Below the pieces are notes generated by a model that was not told the DNA's origin, made no database searches, and saw only the letters and a program-made list of their open reading frames with translations. Source: Cacconaster sp964598495 (lineage in GTDB: Bacteria; Bacteroidota; Bacteroidia; Bacteroidales; UBA932). Taken from it: DNA of 64,000 nt. This document shows, piece after piece, positions 27,441-36,697 of the stretch. The position numbers and the translations under genes were made by a program. Location of the stretch: the NCBI GenBank assembly GCA_964598495.1, contig CAZRBY010000006.1, positions 26,023 through 90,022 of the forward strand, given 5' to 3'. Position 1 is the first letter of the stretch, and each line of letters begins with the position of its first letter.

Positions 27441-27462
27441 ATTTTGTAGTATCACAAAATTA
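27441..27462 (-). promoter_or_regulatory. Operator-like palindrome overlapping the -7 box of the HTH gene
   Basis: Perfect inverted repeat ATTTTGT-6-ACAAAAT (27441-27460). The minus-strand -7 box TAATTTTG (27462-27455) lies over one arm. A larger inverted repeat, AATGCTTTTT (27418-27427) with AAAAAGCATT (27468-27477), encloses it. No clear -33 box is seen. Confidence 0.5.
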
Positions 27463-27527
27463 ATAAAAAAAAGCATTATTTAATAATTTATTTTAACTTT
27501 TTTCTTGTTTTTATTGATTTTATAATA

Positions 27528-27791
27528 TTATTTGGATTTAATATCATTTAAACCTCGAAGTGCGGAGATAATACTATGAACACGGTAAGTGATAATACCA
27601 GCCAAATATTCAGGGTCTTCAGAGAGATAGATGGCAAGCGCAAGAGATGAGGGCAGAATGTCGGGTAATTCCTTGTAAAGTGAGTTCAATCCGAGGGCAA
27701 TAAGCTCTTTGGAATGTAGATCATCCCTGTTGATTTCCACAAAGAAGTCGCTGTTGGAGCTGTCAAATGAAATTGTAAGCAGTTTTGTCAT
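27528..27791 (-). CDS. Hypothetical protein, 87 aa
   Basis: A small protein of unknown function, with no signal peptide or membrane span. The N-terminal half is beta-like (LLTISFDSSNSDFFVEI) and the rest helical. It lies upstream of the HTH gene in the same direction, separated by 110 bp of AT-rich DNA. It is supported as a gene by composition and isolation in otherwise non-coding DNA only. Confidence 0.5.
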   Translation of the reverse strand: MTKLLTISFDSSNSDFFVEINRDDLHSKELIALGLNSLYKELPDILPSSLALAIYLSEDPEYLAGIITYRVHSIISALRGLNDIKSK

Positions 27792-28134
27792 ATGTCTGTT
27801 TATTTGTTAATTATAAGTGGTTTTGTACAAAGAAAAAGATTGAATTCATAAGAAACAGTATCTGCAAGGCTGTTTTAGATTTTTTTTGCGATTGTCGGCA
27901 TCCGTATCATTTTCCAATAAAAGCAATGTGATGAGATTTAGGTTATTGAGAGAATTTGAAGTGATTGATGACTGGTTGAGCAAATAGAAATATTATTTTT
28001 CGGTTTTTTGACACCCCATTGGGAATGGTTTCCGAGAGAGTTTCAATAAAATGGCATTTGTCAGTATATTTTATTTTTTGGTAAATGTTTTTCATATTCG
28101 CATTCGTAACAAAATCGAATAAAAAACATTTGCA
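27792..28134. other. Intergenic region, 343 bp
   Basis: AT-rich divergent spacer between the 87-aa gene and the large lipoprotein gene. No RNA gene, repeat or convincing promoter pair was found. A run TATTTTTTGG near 28073 is one base from the -7 consensus. Confidence 0.5.
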
Positions 28135-31100
28135 ATGAAAACACTGAAGAAAATATTATTCGCACTGACTGTGGCCTTGGTTGTGGCCGGGTGCAGGGAA
28201 GATTCGGGGAGCAATAAGATCACCGGAAATGTGATATTCCTCTCTGTAGTGAAGGATGAAATAGCCACAAGGAGTAGCATTGACGTGGATGACTCCAAGA
28301 TAATGACTTTAGATATCTTTCTTTATAATAATCTGGGGAGACTCTTCGAATCATACAGTTTTTCCAACGGTGAAGTGATCTCAATTGATCTCCCCGTCGG
28401 ACAGAGTTATATGGTATATGCGTTGGCCAATGTCGGCGGATTCACTCCCCCCGTTTCGGAGAGCGAAATGAGAGAGGTTTCAATCGGATGGCCGGGTCTT
28501 GAGGGGATAACTTCGGGTGGCTTTCCAATGGCCCACACAGGAACCTTGACTGTTGCCAATGGCAACAATAGTTATACTATGGAATTTGTACGTCTTGTTG
28601 CAAGATACGACCTTTTGATTGACCGCTGCAACCTGGAAGGAAGTTTTGAGGTAACCGGAGTCAGGCTTCGAAACTCAGCCTACGATGTATTTCCATTTTC
28701 TATAAGGGCTGCTACTGCGACCCTTGATGGGGATATCGCCAAAACATCAGATCTGCAACTACTTAATACGGGATCAGCAGTTTCCTTTTATATGTATGAA
28801 AATCTTCAGGGAAATCTTTTGCCGGACAATAGGGACCCTTGGGCTAAAATTCCCGACAACATCCCTGCGGCAAAACATCTCTGCACATTTATCGAAATCG
28901 AGGGTAAATATATCGGAGGTGGTGTTTCTGCAGGACTTAATGCGGAGAAAATGACCTTCAGAATCTATCTCGGGTCTGACAATACCTCTTCATTTGATAT
29001 TACGCGAAACACAATTCAGACACTAACTTTCCTACCTTCGGATAATTCCATTTCCACAGAGTCGTGGAAGGTAGATCCGGGAATTGTGGAGGATAACAGA
29101 AGCATTGGCTGGGACCCACTTGTTCTAAATCTTTTCTCAATGGGGCATGATACGGCAAGCCTTGTGCTCTCTCCTGCCGGCTTACCTATAAGACTGACAG
29201 GCAGCGAGGAGTTTTTAAACGGACACCTGAGTTATTCCCGTCAGGGAGAGAGGGTAATTATTTTCAGCACCTCAAATATTACGGCACCTACAAGTGCCAC
29301 TCTGACCGCAGGCACGCTGGACCTTAAAAAAAGTAGCATACTGCAAATCAATGTGGTACCATCACTATTCATTACAGATATGATTGTTGAACCATGCGAT
29401 ACATCACTTTTCTATGGAAATAGCATGCAACTTAGCGTAACGGCAATTTGGTCCGACGGTTCTACAAGTGATATTACCGGAGCATGCTCTTGGAGCAACA
29501 ATAAGCCTGATGCAGCCAGCCTCTCCTCGTCTGCCGTCATGACAAACATCTACAAAGGAAGTATGGATTCAGTAAATGTTGTTGTCACTGCCAGTTACAA
29601 AGGAAAAAGCAGTTCGGCTAACATCGTATGTTATCGCAATGGCTATACACGCTACAATTATGAACTCAACCTCAACCCTTCATCTGCGTCAGTGAATGTC
29701 GGTTCCTCGTTCCAAATCACAGCTATTCTGACCACTACGATATTTGTCAACGGAGAGGTAATTGACTCCTCAACTTCCGACGTAACCCATTCTGCCCAGT
29801 GGTCGAGCATCCATCCCGATAAGGCAATAGTTTCCGGTGGTGAGGTAACTGCCTTGGCTACCGGCATTGCAGCAATAATAGCGGTTCATAGCGGAGCCGC
29901 AAATTACACACTTGTGACAATAACACCGCAAACCTCTCCAACCATCACATCGTTGACTATCTCGCCCACCTCAGCCACTATCTCTGCTAATGGAAGCAAA
30001 TCATTTCTCGCAACTGCCACATATTCGGACGGAACAACAAATGATGTTACATCGCTCTGCTCCTGGAGCAGTTCCGACACCGATGCAGCAACTATAAGCA
30101 ACGGTACGGCAACGGGATGCAACACCTCTTCTTCCGTTAAGACGACCTCCATTACAGCTACATTCTCCGGAATGAGTGCTACGGCCAGCCTCTCGGTAGA
30201 AGGAGTGACAAAGAGCCCAATGGCACTCTCAATATATGCATCTCCTTCAACAATTGAATGGAACGGAACATGCCTGCTCTCCGCCGGTGTTATTTGGAGC
30301 GACGATTCGGTAACTAATGAAACCGATGTCAGCTACATCATCACCTCAGGAGAGGAATATGTATACAACTATCAGGTGGAAGAGGGAATTCTAAGAGGCA
30401 ACAACAGCACATCCACTGCCCGAAGTGTAACTATAAGAGGAACATTCTCATACGGAGGAACGGTTTTGACGGATCACACAAGTGTTACAATCAATGGAAA
30501 AGAAGTTGTTACGGCATCGGATATCGTGTTATATATGAATAGGTATACCGTCGCTCAAGGTGACAGCAATTGTATTCTTTCGGCTATGGTAACCTATAGT
30601 GATGGCAGTACCGAAACATTTACCTCATCCGGAGTCACCTATTCACTCGAAGGAGAAAATGTATCCTATGCAAATCTCATTGGCAACACAATCGAAGCAT
30701 CAAATAGTAGTGACACATACAAACCTGTCACTGTCAGAGTCACCTATTCATACGGCGGAGTCACGGTTACGGATTCGCGAATTCTAAATGTCAGACCGAA
30801 ATATCCTGTCAGTGTGAACATCTCTCCATCTGACAACAACTTCACTTCCCCATCCGGAGTGACACTCAAAGCAGGAGAATCGATTTCATTTACAGCCGTA
30901 GCCACTTACAGTGAAGAAAGCACATCAGACTGTACCTCATCTGCCTTATGGACAATCACCATATTACACTCCGATGGCGGCACAAGGGTAATCAACGGTA
31001 ACAGCGTCTCCTACGGCGAACTATATGACGAACAAGAATACCCCATTACAGGTGTTACCGTAACAGCCTCATACACAACTGACGACGGCCTGCAGAGCAC

Positions 31101-31143
31101 TACCGCCACCGGTACGCTCTCCGGATTGATAAGATTGCAATAG
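28135..31143 (+). CDS. Large surface lipoprotein with fimbrillin-like N-terminus and Ig-like (BIG) repeats, DUF4906-type
   Basis: A 1002-residue lipoprotein: signal peptide with lipobox VVAGC (Cys about 20), then a Mfa/Fim-like domain (about 30-330; LDIFLYNNLGRLFESY, VARYDLLIDRCNLEGSFEVTG), then at least five bacterial Ig-like modules. These modules recur with ATYSDGTTNDVTSLCSWSSS, VIWSDDSVTNETDVSY and VTYSDGSTETFTSSGVTYS, the last two forming a second subtype. This matches the DUF4906 group of Bacteroidales, thought to be related to type V pilus proteins. It is not next to the fimbrial operon at 39.8 kb but could serve as a tip or stalk protein. Role inferred. Confidence 0.72.
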   Translation: MKTLKKILFALTVALVVAGCREDSGSNKITGNVIFLSVVKDEIATRSSIDVDDSKIMTLDIFLYNNLGRLFESYSFSNGEVISIDLPVGQSYMVYALANVGGFTPPVSESEMREVSIGWPGLEGITSGGFPMAHTGTLTVANGNNSYTMEFVRLVARYDLLIDRCNLEGSFEVTGVRLRNSAYDVFPFSIRAATATLDGDIAKTSDLQLLNTGSAVSFYMYENLQGNLLPDNRDPWAKIPDNIPAAKHLCTFIEIEGKYIGGGVSAGLNAEKMTFRIYLGSDNTSSFDITRNTIQTLTFLPSDNSISTESWKVDPGIVEDNRSIGWDPLVLNLFSMGHDTASLVLSPAGLPIRLTGSEEFLNGHLSYSRQGERVIIFSTSNITAPTSATLTAGTLDLKKSSILQINVVPSLFITDMIVEPCDTSLFYGNSMQLSVTAIWSDGSTSDITGACSWSNNKPDAASLSSSAVMTNIYKGSMDSVNVVVTASYKGKSSSANIVCYRNGYTRYNYELNLNPSSASVNVGSSFQITAILTTTIFVNGEVIDSSTSDVTHSAQWSSIHPDKAIVSGGEVTALATGIAAIIAVHSGAANYTLVTITPQTSPTITSLTISPTSATISANGSKSFLATATYSDGTTNDVTSLCSWSSSDTDAATISNGTATGCNTSSSVKTTSITATFSGMSATASLSVEGVTKSPMALSIYASPSTIEWNGTCLLSAGVIWSDDSVTNETDVSYIITSGEEYVYNYQVEEGILRGNNSTSTARSVTIRGTFSYGGTVLTDHTSVTINGKEVVTASDIVLYMNRYTVAQGDSNCILSAMVTYSDGSTETFTSSGVTYSLEGENVSYANLIGNTIEASNSSDTYKPVTVRVTYSYGGVTVTDSRILNVRPKYPVSVNISPSDNNFTSPSGVTLKAGESISFTAVATYSEESTSDCTSSALWTITILHSDGGTRVINGNSVSYGELYDEQEYPITGVTVTASYTTDDGLQSTTATGTLSGLIRLQ

Positions 31144-31147
31144 ATAA

Positions 31148-31738
31148 CTATTTGTTCAATATTGAGTTAAACTCTTCTATTGACAAAAAGACCGGTTGAT
31201 ATTCAATGCCTCTGTTAACAAGATTGCGAACAAAAGCGCGCAAATGATTTTCCGATCCCTGCAAAAGCGGATTGTAAGTGGCGAGAATATCTTCATTATC
31301 CGTCTCTTTCATCAATTGTTTTAAATCGCGGATATCCAACTCTTCAATGTAAGCACCTATTTTTAAGGCTTCAATTATGGTTGTACCTTGTGCTGTCAAC
31401 TTATCGTACAATTCCTGCAACTCCTCGTTATGAAATTTGCCATCTTCGTCAAATGAAGGGTCCTCGATTTCATACCGGCTCATCAACTCGATCACCAATT
31501 TTTGATGAACCGTCTCACTTTTTGCAATATTTCCGAAAATTGGGATATTGTATTGATTAGCAAAAAAACCATATACATCGTGAGCCAGCTTCTCTTCTTC
31601 ACGCATTAACAGGATTCCTTCCCTTTCGGAAGGCGTGAGTATAGTTGTATCAATATTTTGGGTACATCCGATAAAAGAATTGATTATCAGGATCATGGCC
31701 ACACCCATTCTTAATACGATATTGTTATTTGTTTGCAT
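31148..31738 (-). CDS. DUF2202 (ferritin-like) lipoprotein
   Basis: A 196-residue exported protein with a probable lipobox SFIGC (Cys about 25), followed by a four-helix ferritin-like domain. The DUF2202 signatures LLMREEEKLAHDVYGFFANQ, ETVHQKLVIELMSRYEIEDP and LLQGSENHLRAFVRNL are visible, with the Glu/His residues that would bind metal. The function of the family is not known; a role in metal or redox handling is a guess from the fold. Confidence 0.82.
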   Translation of the reverse strand: MQTNNNIVLRMGVAMILIINSFIGCTQNIDTTILTPSEREGILLMREEEKLAHDVYGFFANQYNIPIFGNIAKSETVHQKLVIELMSRYEIEDPSFDEDGKFHNEELQELYDKLTAQGTTIIEALKIGAYIEELDIRDLKQLMKETDNEDILATYNPLLQGSENHLRAFVRNLVNRGIEYQPVFLSIEEFNSILNK

Positions 31739-31826
31739 CGCTTTATTTTTTTTAATAATTGATTTGTTACGGTTTTATTAATTTTTTGTTTTATTTCATT
31801 TATTAGACGATGATTCTTCAAACATG

Positions 31827-31857
31827 TTGCAGGATAAACTAACATTTCGTACATTTG
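31827..31857 (+). promoter_or_regulatory. Promoter of the 31900 outer-membrane protein gene
   Basis: TTG (31827-31829), 20 bp, TACATTTG (31850-31857), 42 bp before the start codon. Confidence 0.6.
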
Positions 31858-31899
31858 TCAAATAAAAATAATAATTAACTTTATAAAAACTAACTTATT

Positions 31900-32595
31900 A
31901 TGAAAAAATTACTTTTTGCTTTATTATTAGCATTTATTTGTGTTCAAGGACATGCACAATTCTACATGGGTGGCACCTTTGGGTTTACTTATAGTAACCT
32001 ATCCGGAGTTGGCGATTTATCCGGTTATGATGATGATTATTATTATGGATTAGGTGATGGGTCGGACTATGAGGACTATGAGTCTCATGCTCAGAAAGGT
32101 TTTTCATTCAAATTTCTTCCTGAAATCGGATATCATTTGTCACTCAGTACAGCTGTAGGAATAAATTTCGGTTATATCAAAGGCTATGCTGCGCTCGGCT
32201 CAATGGATTTGGCAGATTACAAGGCCATGTTAAGTATGGTTATAGGTACAGCATCAGACACTCAATCTGAGAGTGGTAATATCAGTGCAATACGCGTAGC
32301 ACCCTATCTCCGCTACACATTGGTAAGAAAGGGAGGATTCGAAATTTTTACCGATGCTGTCGCAGGTTTTAATTACATTATGGATAAATCATCCAGTACA
32401 AATTATACATCTTTGGAAATCTGTCTAAGACCGGGTGTTTCTTTTGCCATCAGCGACAGTGTAAAACTATTAGCCAAGATGGGTTCTTTGGGATTCCAAT
32501 ATTTGAGTGGCGCAGAGGGTAGCATCAAGCTTACTCGATTCGGTTTGGATCTCGATGGAAACAACATGATGCTGGGAGCAATATACTATTTCTAA
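31900..32595 (+). CDS. Outer-membrane beta-barrel protein (porin-like)
   Basis: A 231-residue exported protein: signal peptide MKKLLFALLLAFICVQGHAQ, then alternating beta strands (FYMGGTFGFTYSNL, LRYTLVRKGGFEIFTDAVAGF) and a C-terminal aromatic (AIYYF), as for small OmpW/OmpX-like barrels. An Asp/Tyr-rich stretch (about 44-62) is likely an exposed loop. It has its own promoter and strong terminator, so it is monocistronic. Ligand unknown. Confidence 0.78.
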   Translation: MKKLLFALLLAFICVQGHAQFYMGGTFGFTYSNLSGVGDLSGYDDDYYYGLGDGSDYEDYESHAQKGFSFKFLPEIGYHLSLSTAVGINFGYIKGYAALGSMDLADYKAMLSMVIGTASDTQSESGNISAIRVAPYLRYTLVRKGGFEIFTDAVAGFNYIMDKSSSTNYTSLEICLRPGVSFAISDSVKLLAKMGSLGFQYLSGAEGSIKLTRFGLDLDGNNMMLGAIYYF

Positions 32596-32622
32596 TATTC
32601 AGAGATTATATTTAATGGATAC

Positions 32623-32660
32623 AACTGACTTTCCCCATCAATCGATGGGGAAAGTCGGTT
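32623..32660 (+). terminator. Strong terminator after the 31900 gene
   Basis: Seventeen-bp stem (32623-32639 with 32644-32660, one T-G pair) with loop AATC and following TTCT. Confidence 0.88.
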
Positions 32661-32755
32661 TTCTGGCAACATCACTAAAGAACTAATGCAAGTAGTTTTG
32701 GAAAACTACCAACCAGGGGTGTTTATTGAAAGTCCATTCAGATTGAAGAGATTAT

Positions 32756-33511
32756 ATGATTTTAAGAATTATTCGAATAATAACGTTAATACTTTTATCT
32801 ACACAGTCCGTTTCGGCTCAGTCGATGAGTGCTTACCAGATTGTTGAAAAAGCCCACAATAACCGCTTTTTCAGCAACTTTCAAGCCCAAGCAGACATGA
32901 CTATTTACAGACCGACATGGAAGCGTTCCATAGGAATTAAAACGTGGCTAAAATCGAGAGAAATGGCTATGCTATTAATTGTCTCTCCGCCAAAAGAGAA
33001 AGGAGAGTCATATCTGAAAATTGGCAATAATATTTGGAACTGGCAACCTGTAATAGAGAGGACAGTGAAAATAGCGTTGGCTGCTACCGGCACCCCATGG
33101 CATGGTAGCGATTTTACAATTGATGATATGTTGAAAAGTAGTTCTTTTCTGTATGACTGTAACCACGAATTAGTAGGTAAAGAGGTTATTGATGGAGATC
33201 TATGTTACAAATTGATATTAACACCACATTCAGAAAGCACTATACTCTGGAATAAGGTGGTTGTTTGGATTAGCGACACCAGTTTTGTGGAACGTAAAAT
33301 TGAGTACTACGATGAAGATGACATTTTGATTAGAACATATACCTCCGACAATATACAAATGATTCAAGGACATTTTGTTCCGCTTCATTTTGAGGTTATA
33401 CCTGCCGACAAAAAGGGATATAAAACTGTACTTTCCATATCGGATTGTGCTTCTGACCCTTCAATTAAAGAAAGTTTTTTCTCGTTGCAAAATATGAAAC
33501 GTCTTAATTGA
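32756..33511 (+). CDS. LolA-like outer-membrane lipoprotein-sorting protein
   Basis: A 251-residue periplasmic protein with a signal peptide (cleavage after VSAQS) and the half-barrel fold of the LolA/LolB superfamily as seen in COG2834-type proteins (YQIVEKAHNN, MTIYRPTWKRSIGIKTW, PPKEKGESYLKIGNNIWNW). Such proteins commonly sit beside FtsX-like permease operons, as here. It is the first of six co-directional genes with short gaps (9 bp to the next), and could hand a lipid or lipoprotein across the periplasm. Substrate not known. Confidence 0.8.
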   Translation: MILRIIRIITLILLSTQSVSAQSMSAYQIVEKAHNNRFFSNFQAQADMTIYRPTWKRSIGIKTWLKSREMAMLLIVSPPKEKGESYLKIGNNIWNWQPVIERTVKIALAATGTPWHGSDFTIDDMLKSSSFLYDCNHELVGKEVIDGDLCYKLILTPHSESTILWNKVVVWISDTSFVERKIEYYDEDDILIRTYTSDNIQMIQGHFVPLHFEVIPADKKGYKTVLSISDCASDPSIKESFFSLQNMKRLN

Positions 33512-33520
33512 TAGTTTTCC

Positions 33521-34765
33521 ATGATCAAATTGGCTTGGCTCAACCTGCAAAGGAATCCCAATCGTGCTCTGTTAATTATATCCTCCGTATTTATTGCCAC
33601 CTTTTTTTCCATCCTTTTCGGCTCCATAAAAAATGGTGTGCTTCACTCTTCTGCCGATAGCATTCTGAAGCTATTAGGAGGACATATTGAGATAAGGGCA
33701 AAAAGTTATGCTGAAACCCGCTCTATAGACGATATAATGGAGATAGATTCGGCAACTTTGGACTCAATCTCCGCACTTCCCTATGTGAAGAGTGTTTTGC
33801 CAACTCTTCAATCGAATGTACTGATATCTCATTCGGCCACCAACTCTGTCCGAGCCGTGGCTTTAGTTGGCATAGATCCGGAATCTGAAAAGGACCGTAT
33901 AGTAACAGTCTCAGAAATGGTTGAAGGAGAGTGGTTCTCCAAATTCGATAAAGGAGTAATCATAGGTACAAATATGAGAGAACAGCTGGGTTTAGGCGTC
34001 GGTGATACCCTTGTGGTTATGGGCAATGGCTATCATGGTACAAATGCCGTAGGATTGTTTCCGATACAAGGTATTGCGAGGCTACCGTTTGCCACATTTG
34101 ACAAAAGCACCATCCTCATGACATTATCTGCTGCACAAGAACTTTTCCAGGCTAATGATTGTTATAGTGAAATCTATATAATGGCGGAAAGATTGGACAA
34201 AGTAGACCTGATAGAATCCAAAATTCAAAGCATGTTTTCTTATGAAGAATATGAGATAAGGGATTGGAAGTTGCTAATAGAGGACTACTTGTTCTTTTTT
34301 AGACTTACGGATAGCATAGGATTCATAATTATGTTTTTTCTCTATGTCCTCGTCGGTTCTAATATTTTAGGCTCGGTTATATTAATGGCTAAAGAGAGAA
34401 AACTAGAATTTTCGGTATTGGTATCTATTGGGATGTCCCGCAGTAAGCTAAGTAAAAGCCTTTTTTATGAACTTATCATGGTTACTTTTATAGGTGTGGT
34501 CATTGCCATTCTCATAAGTCTTCCCATTATATATTACTTTAGTATTCACACTATACCACTCTATGGCGAACAAATTGAAACATTGAAAAGGTATTCTGTC
34601 TGTCCGGATATATATTTGTCCTTGGACTTAACTCTTTATATAAAACAATTTTTGATTATCATAGGTCTATGTTTGGCAGTTATCATTTATCCGATTGCCG
34701 TTATATATAAATTAAAAGTAGATAAAGGATTGAATAAAAGAGATGCAGATGAAGATTGTCTATAA
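33521..34765 (+). CDS. ABC transporter permease, FtsX/MacB type (first)
   Basis: A 414-residue inner-membrane protein. The N-terminal span (about 14-36) is preceded by LAWLNLQRNPNRALLI, a large periplasmic domain follows (about 40-270), then three spans (about 270-295, 325-350, 380-400). This is the layout of MacB/LolCE permeases. It overlaps the second permease gene by 23 bases. With that protein and the ATPase at 35981 it likely forms a heterodimeric extrusion or lipoprotein-release complex. Confidence 0.85.
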   Translation: MIKLAWLNLQRNPNRALLIISSVFIATFFSILFGSIKNGVLHSSADSILKLLGGHIEIRAKSYAETRSIDDIMEIDSATLDSISALPYVKSVLPTLQSNVLISHSATNSVRAVALVGIDPESEKDRIVTVSEMVEGEWFSKFDKGVIIGTNMREQLGLGVGDTLVVMGNGYHGTNAVGLFPIQGIARLPFATFDKSTILMTLSAAQELFQANDCYSEIYIMAERLDKVDLIESKIQSMFSYEEYEIRDWKLLIEDYLFFFRLTDSIGFIIMFFLYVLVGSNILGSVILMAKERKLEFSVLVSIGMSRSKLSKSLFYELIMVTFIGVVIAILISLPIIYYFSIHTIPLYGEQIETLKRYSVCPDIYLSLDLTLYIKQFLIIIGLCLAVIIYPIAVIYKLKVDKGLNKRDADEDCL

Positions 34766-35966
34766 AATGGCTTTTAGAAATCTTTTTAGGAGAAAAGGTC
34801 GCAGCACTTTATTAATAACCATTGTTGCTACAGCTGTATTTGCAGCTTCGTTTGTTGTTGCTCTTGGCAACGGTTTTACGGATGGTATTTTTAGAGAATA
34901 TATCAATATTCAGACCTCTCATTTGCAAATTCATGTGAACAATCTTTCAGAGATAAATGACGTTTCCAAATTTATGGATAAGCGGATGATTCAGGAGGCC
35001 CTGAATGCTGTCGATGAAGTGGAGTCTTCATCTTATCGTTTGAAGACCAATTCACTTGTCTCTACTGCACAAACTAGCGTTGGACTCACATTGATCGGAG
35101 TGGATAGAGGTGATGAAATAAAGGTCTCGTCCATTTACAGCACCATTGATAATTGTGAGGGAACCTTTTTTGAAAGTGATGTGGTAAGACCAATCGTTAT
35201 AAGTAAACGTTCAGCTGAGAAATTGAATGTAGGGGTCAAGTCGAGAATCATAGTTTCCTTTCAAGACTCGTCAGGAGAGATTCAGAAGGTCCTGTTCAGG
35301 GTGGGAGGATTGTTTCAAACCAACACTAAAAGTTTCGACAACATGACGGCTTTCGTGCAAAATTCTGACCTTATGCCCTATTTAAATCTTCCCGATGGAG
35401 CTGTTCATGAAGTTGCCATTATTGTTAACGATTTGAAGGAGTGTGATAATATTAAGCAAAAGATATCTCAACTATTACCTGATCACGATGTTAAGAAATG
35501 GAATGAAGTAGTCCCTATTATAGATTTATTAAGCGCTTGGCATGGACTAGCCACTTTTCTCTCTTTAGCTATTTTTTTCATCACCTTGGGATTCAGTTTA
35601 ACCAATTTTATCCTAATGTCGGTTTTAGAGAGAAAGGGTGAGTTCAGAATGCTGAATAAAGTTGGAATGTGTGGCCGGGATATTGGAGCCATGATTGTAA
35701 TAGAGACACTTTTTACCACACTGATTGCTGCCCTGACCGGACTCTTAATATCGACGATTGCCGTATTGATCTTTTCCAAATCGGGCATTGATATAAATTT
35801 TTTATTTGAGAATGAATCCGGGTATGGTTTGGGGACAGTTATTTGCCCGGTAGTTACACATATTTATCCTGTAATCAATAAAATGGATTTTGTTAATATA
35901 TTTGCATTAGTAACGGTCGTCAGTATTATTGCAACAATATCGCCTATTAAAAAGGTCATGAAGTAA
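34743..35966 (+). CDS. ABC transporter permease, FtsX/MacB type (second)
   Basis: A 407-residue paralogue-like partner of the preceding permease. It starts KMAFRNLFRRKGRSTLLI, has one N-terminal span, a periplasmic domain, and three C-terminal spans (about 275-300, 320-345, 380-400). A start two codons later (34749) is also possible. The overlap with the upstream gene implies coupled translation. The closely spaced ATPase follows after 14 bp. Confidence 0.85.
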   Translation: MQMKIVYKMAFRNLFRRKGRSTLLITIVATAVFAASFVVALGNGFTDGIFREYINIQTSHLQIHVNNLSEINDVSKFMDKRMIQEALNAVDEVESSSYRLKTNSLVSTAQTSVGLTLIGVDRGDEIKVSSIYSTIDNCEGTFFESDVVRPIVISKRSAEKLNVGVKSRIIVSFQDSSGEIQKVLFRVGGLFQTNTKSFDNMTAFVQNSDLMPYLNLPDGAVHEVAIIVNDLKECDNIKQKISQLLPDHDVKKWNEVVPIIDLLSAWHGLATFLSLAIFFITLGFSLTNFILMSVLERKGEFRMLNKVGMCGRDIGAMIVIETLFTTLIAALTGLLISTIAVLIFSKSGIDINFLFENESGYGLGTVICPVVTHIYPVINKMDFVNIFALVTVVSIIATISPIKKVMK

Positions 35967-35980
35967 ACTAAAGTGTAGTT

Positions 35981-36697
35981 ATGAATGAGTTGACAGAAAA
36001 CAGTAAATACATAATCGTAAGAACAGATAACCTGACCAAGTTGTTTCTAGACGGCAAATCGGAGATAATGGCAACAGATAGTGTTAACTTAACTATCACG
36101 AGTGGAGAGTTTACTGCAGTGGTGGGTCCTTCAGGCTCCGGAAAAACGACCCTTCTTAACCTGATAGGAGGGCTTACAACTCCCACGTCCGGAAAAGTGT
36201 TCGTAAATGGAAAGGATATAAATCAGCTTACAGATAAAGAGCTTGTTAACTTTCGTTTGCATAACATAGGATTTGTTTTCCAATTCCTCAATCTAATTCC
36301 GGTTTTGACGGTAGAAGAGAATATAGCCTTTATAATGGAATTGCAGGGCATCTACAAAGAGCAACGAGTAGCACGAACAACCGAACTTCTAAAATTGATC
36401 GGTCTGAAAGATCGCGCCAACTCTCGGCCATCGACCCTCTCCGGCGGTCAAAAGCAAAGGGTTGCAGTAGCTCGTGCTTTAGCCTCCAAGCCTCTATTCA
36501 TACTTGCAGATGAACCCACTGCTAATCTGGACACTGAAGCTGCCGAAACATTGCTTGATACTATGCTTCTTCTTAACGAGAAAGAGAAGATAACCTTTCT
36601 TTTTTCAACTCACGATCCACGTGTAATGAATAAGGCCAGACGACTTATAACACTTGAAGATGGAAGGATCACAAAGGATGAAACTTATGCTCGTTAG
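35981..36697 (+). CDS. ABC transporter ATP-binding protein, LolD/MacB type
   Basis: A 238-residue single ABC domain. Walker A is GPSGSGKTTLLN (about 48-59), the Q-loop VFQFLNLIPVLTVEEN is typical of LolD/MacB partners, the signature is LSGGQKQRVAVARAL, and Walker B is LFILADEPTANLD. It powers the two permeases upstream. It overlaps the downstream barrel gene by 20 bases. Confidence 0.92.
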   Translation: MNELTENSKYIIVRTDNLTKLFLDGKSEIMATDSVNLTITSGEFTAVVGPSGSGKTTLLNLIGGLTTPTSGKVFVNGKDINQLTDKELVNFRLHNIGFVFQFLNLIPVLTVEENIAFIMELQGIYKEQRVARTTELLKLIGLKDRANSRPSTLSGGQKQRVAVARALASKPLFILADEPTANLDTEAAETLLDTMLLLNEKEKITFLFSTHDPRVMNKARRLITLEDGRITKDETYAR

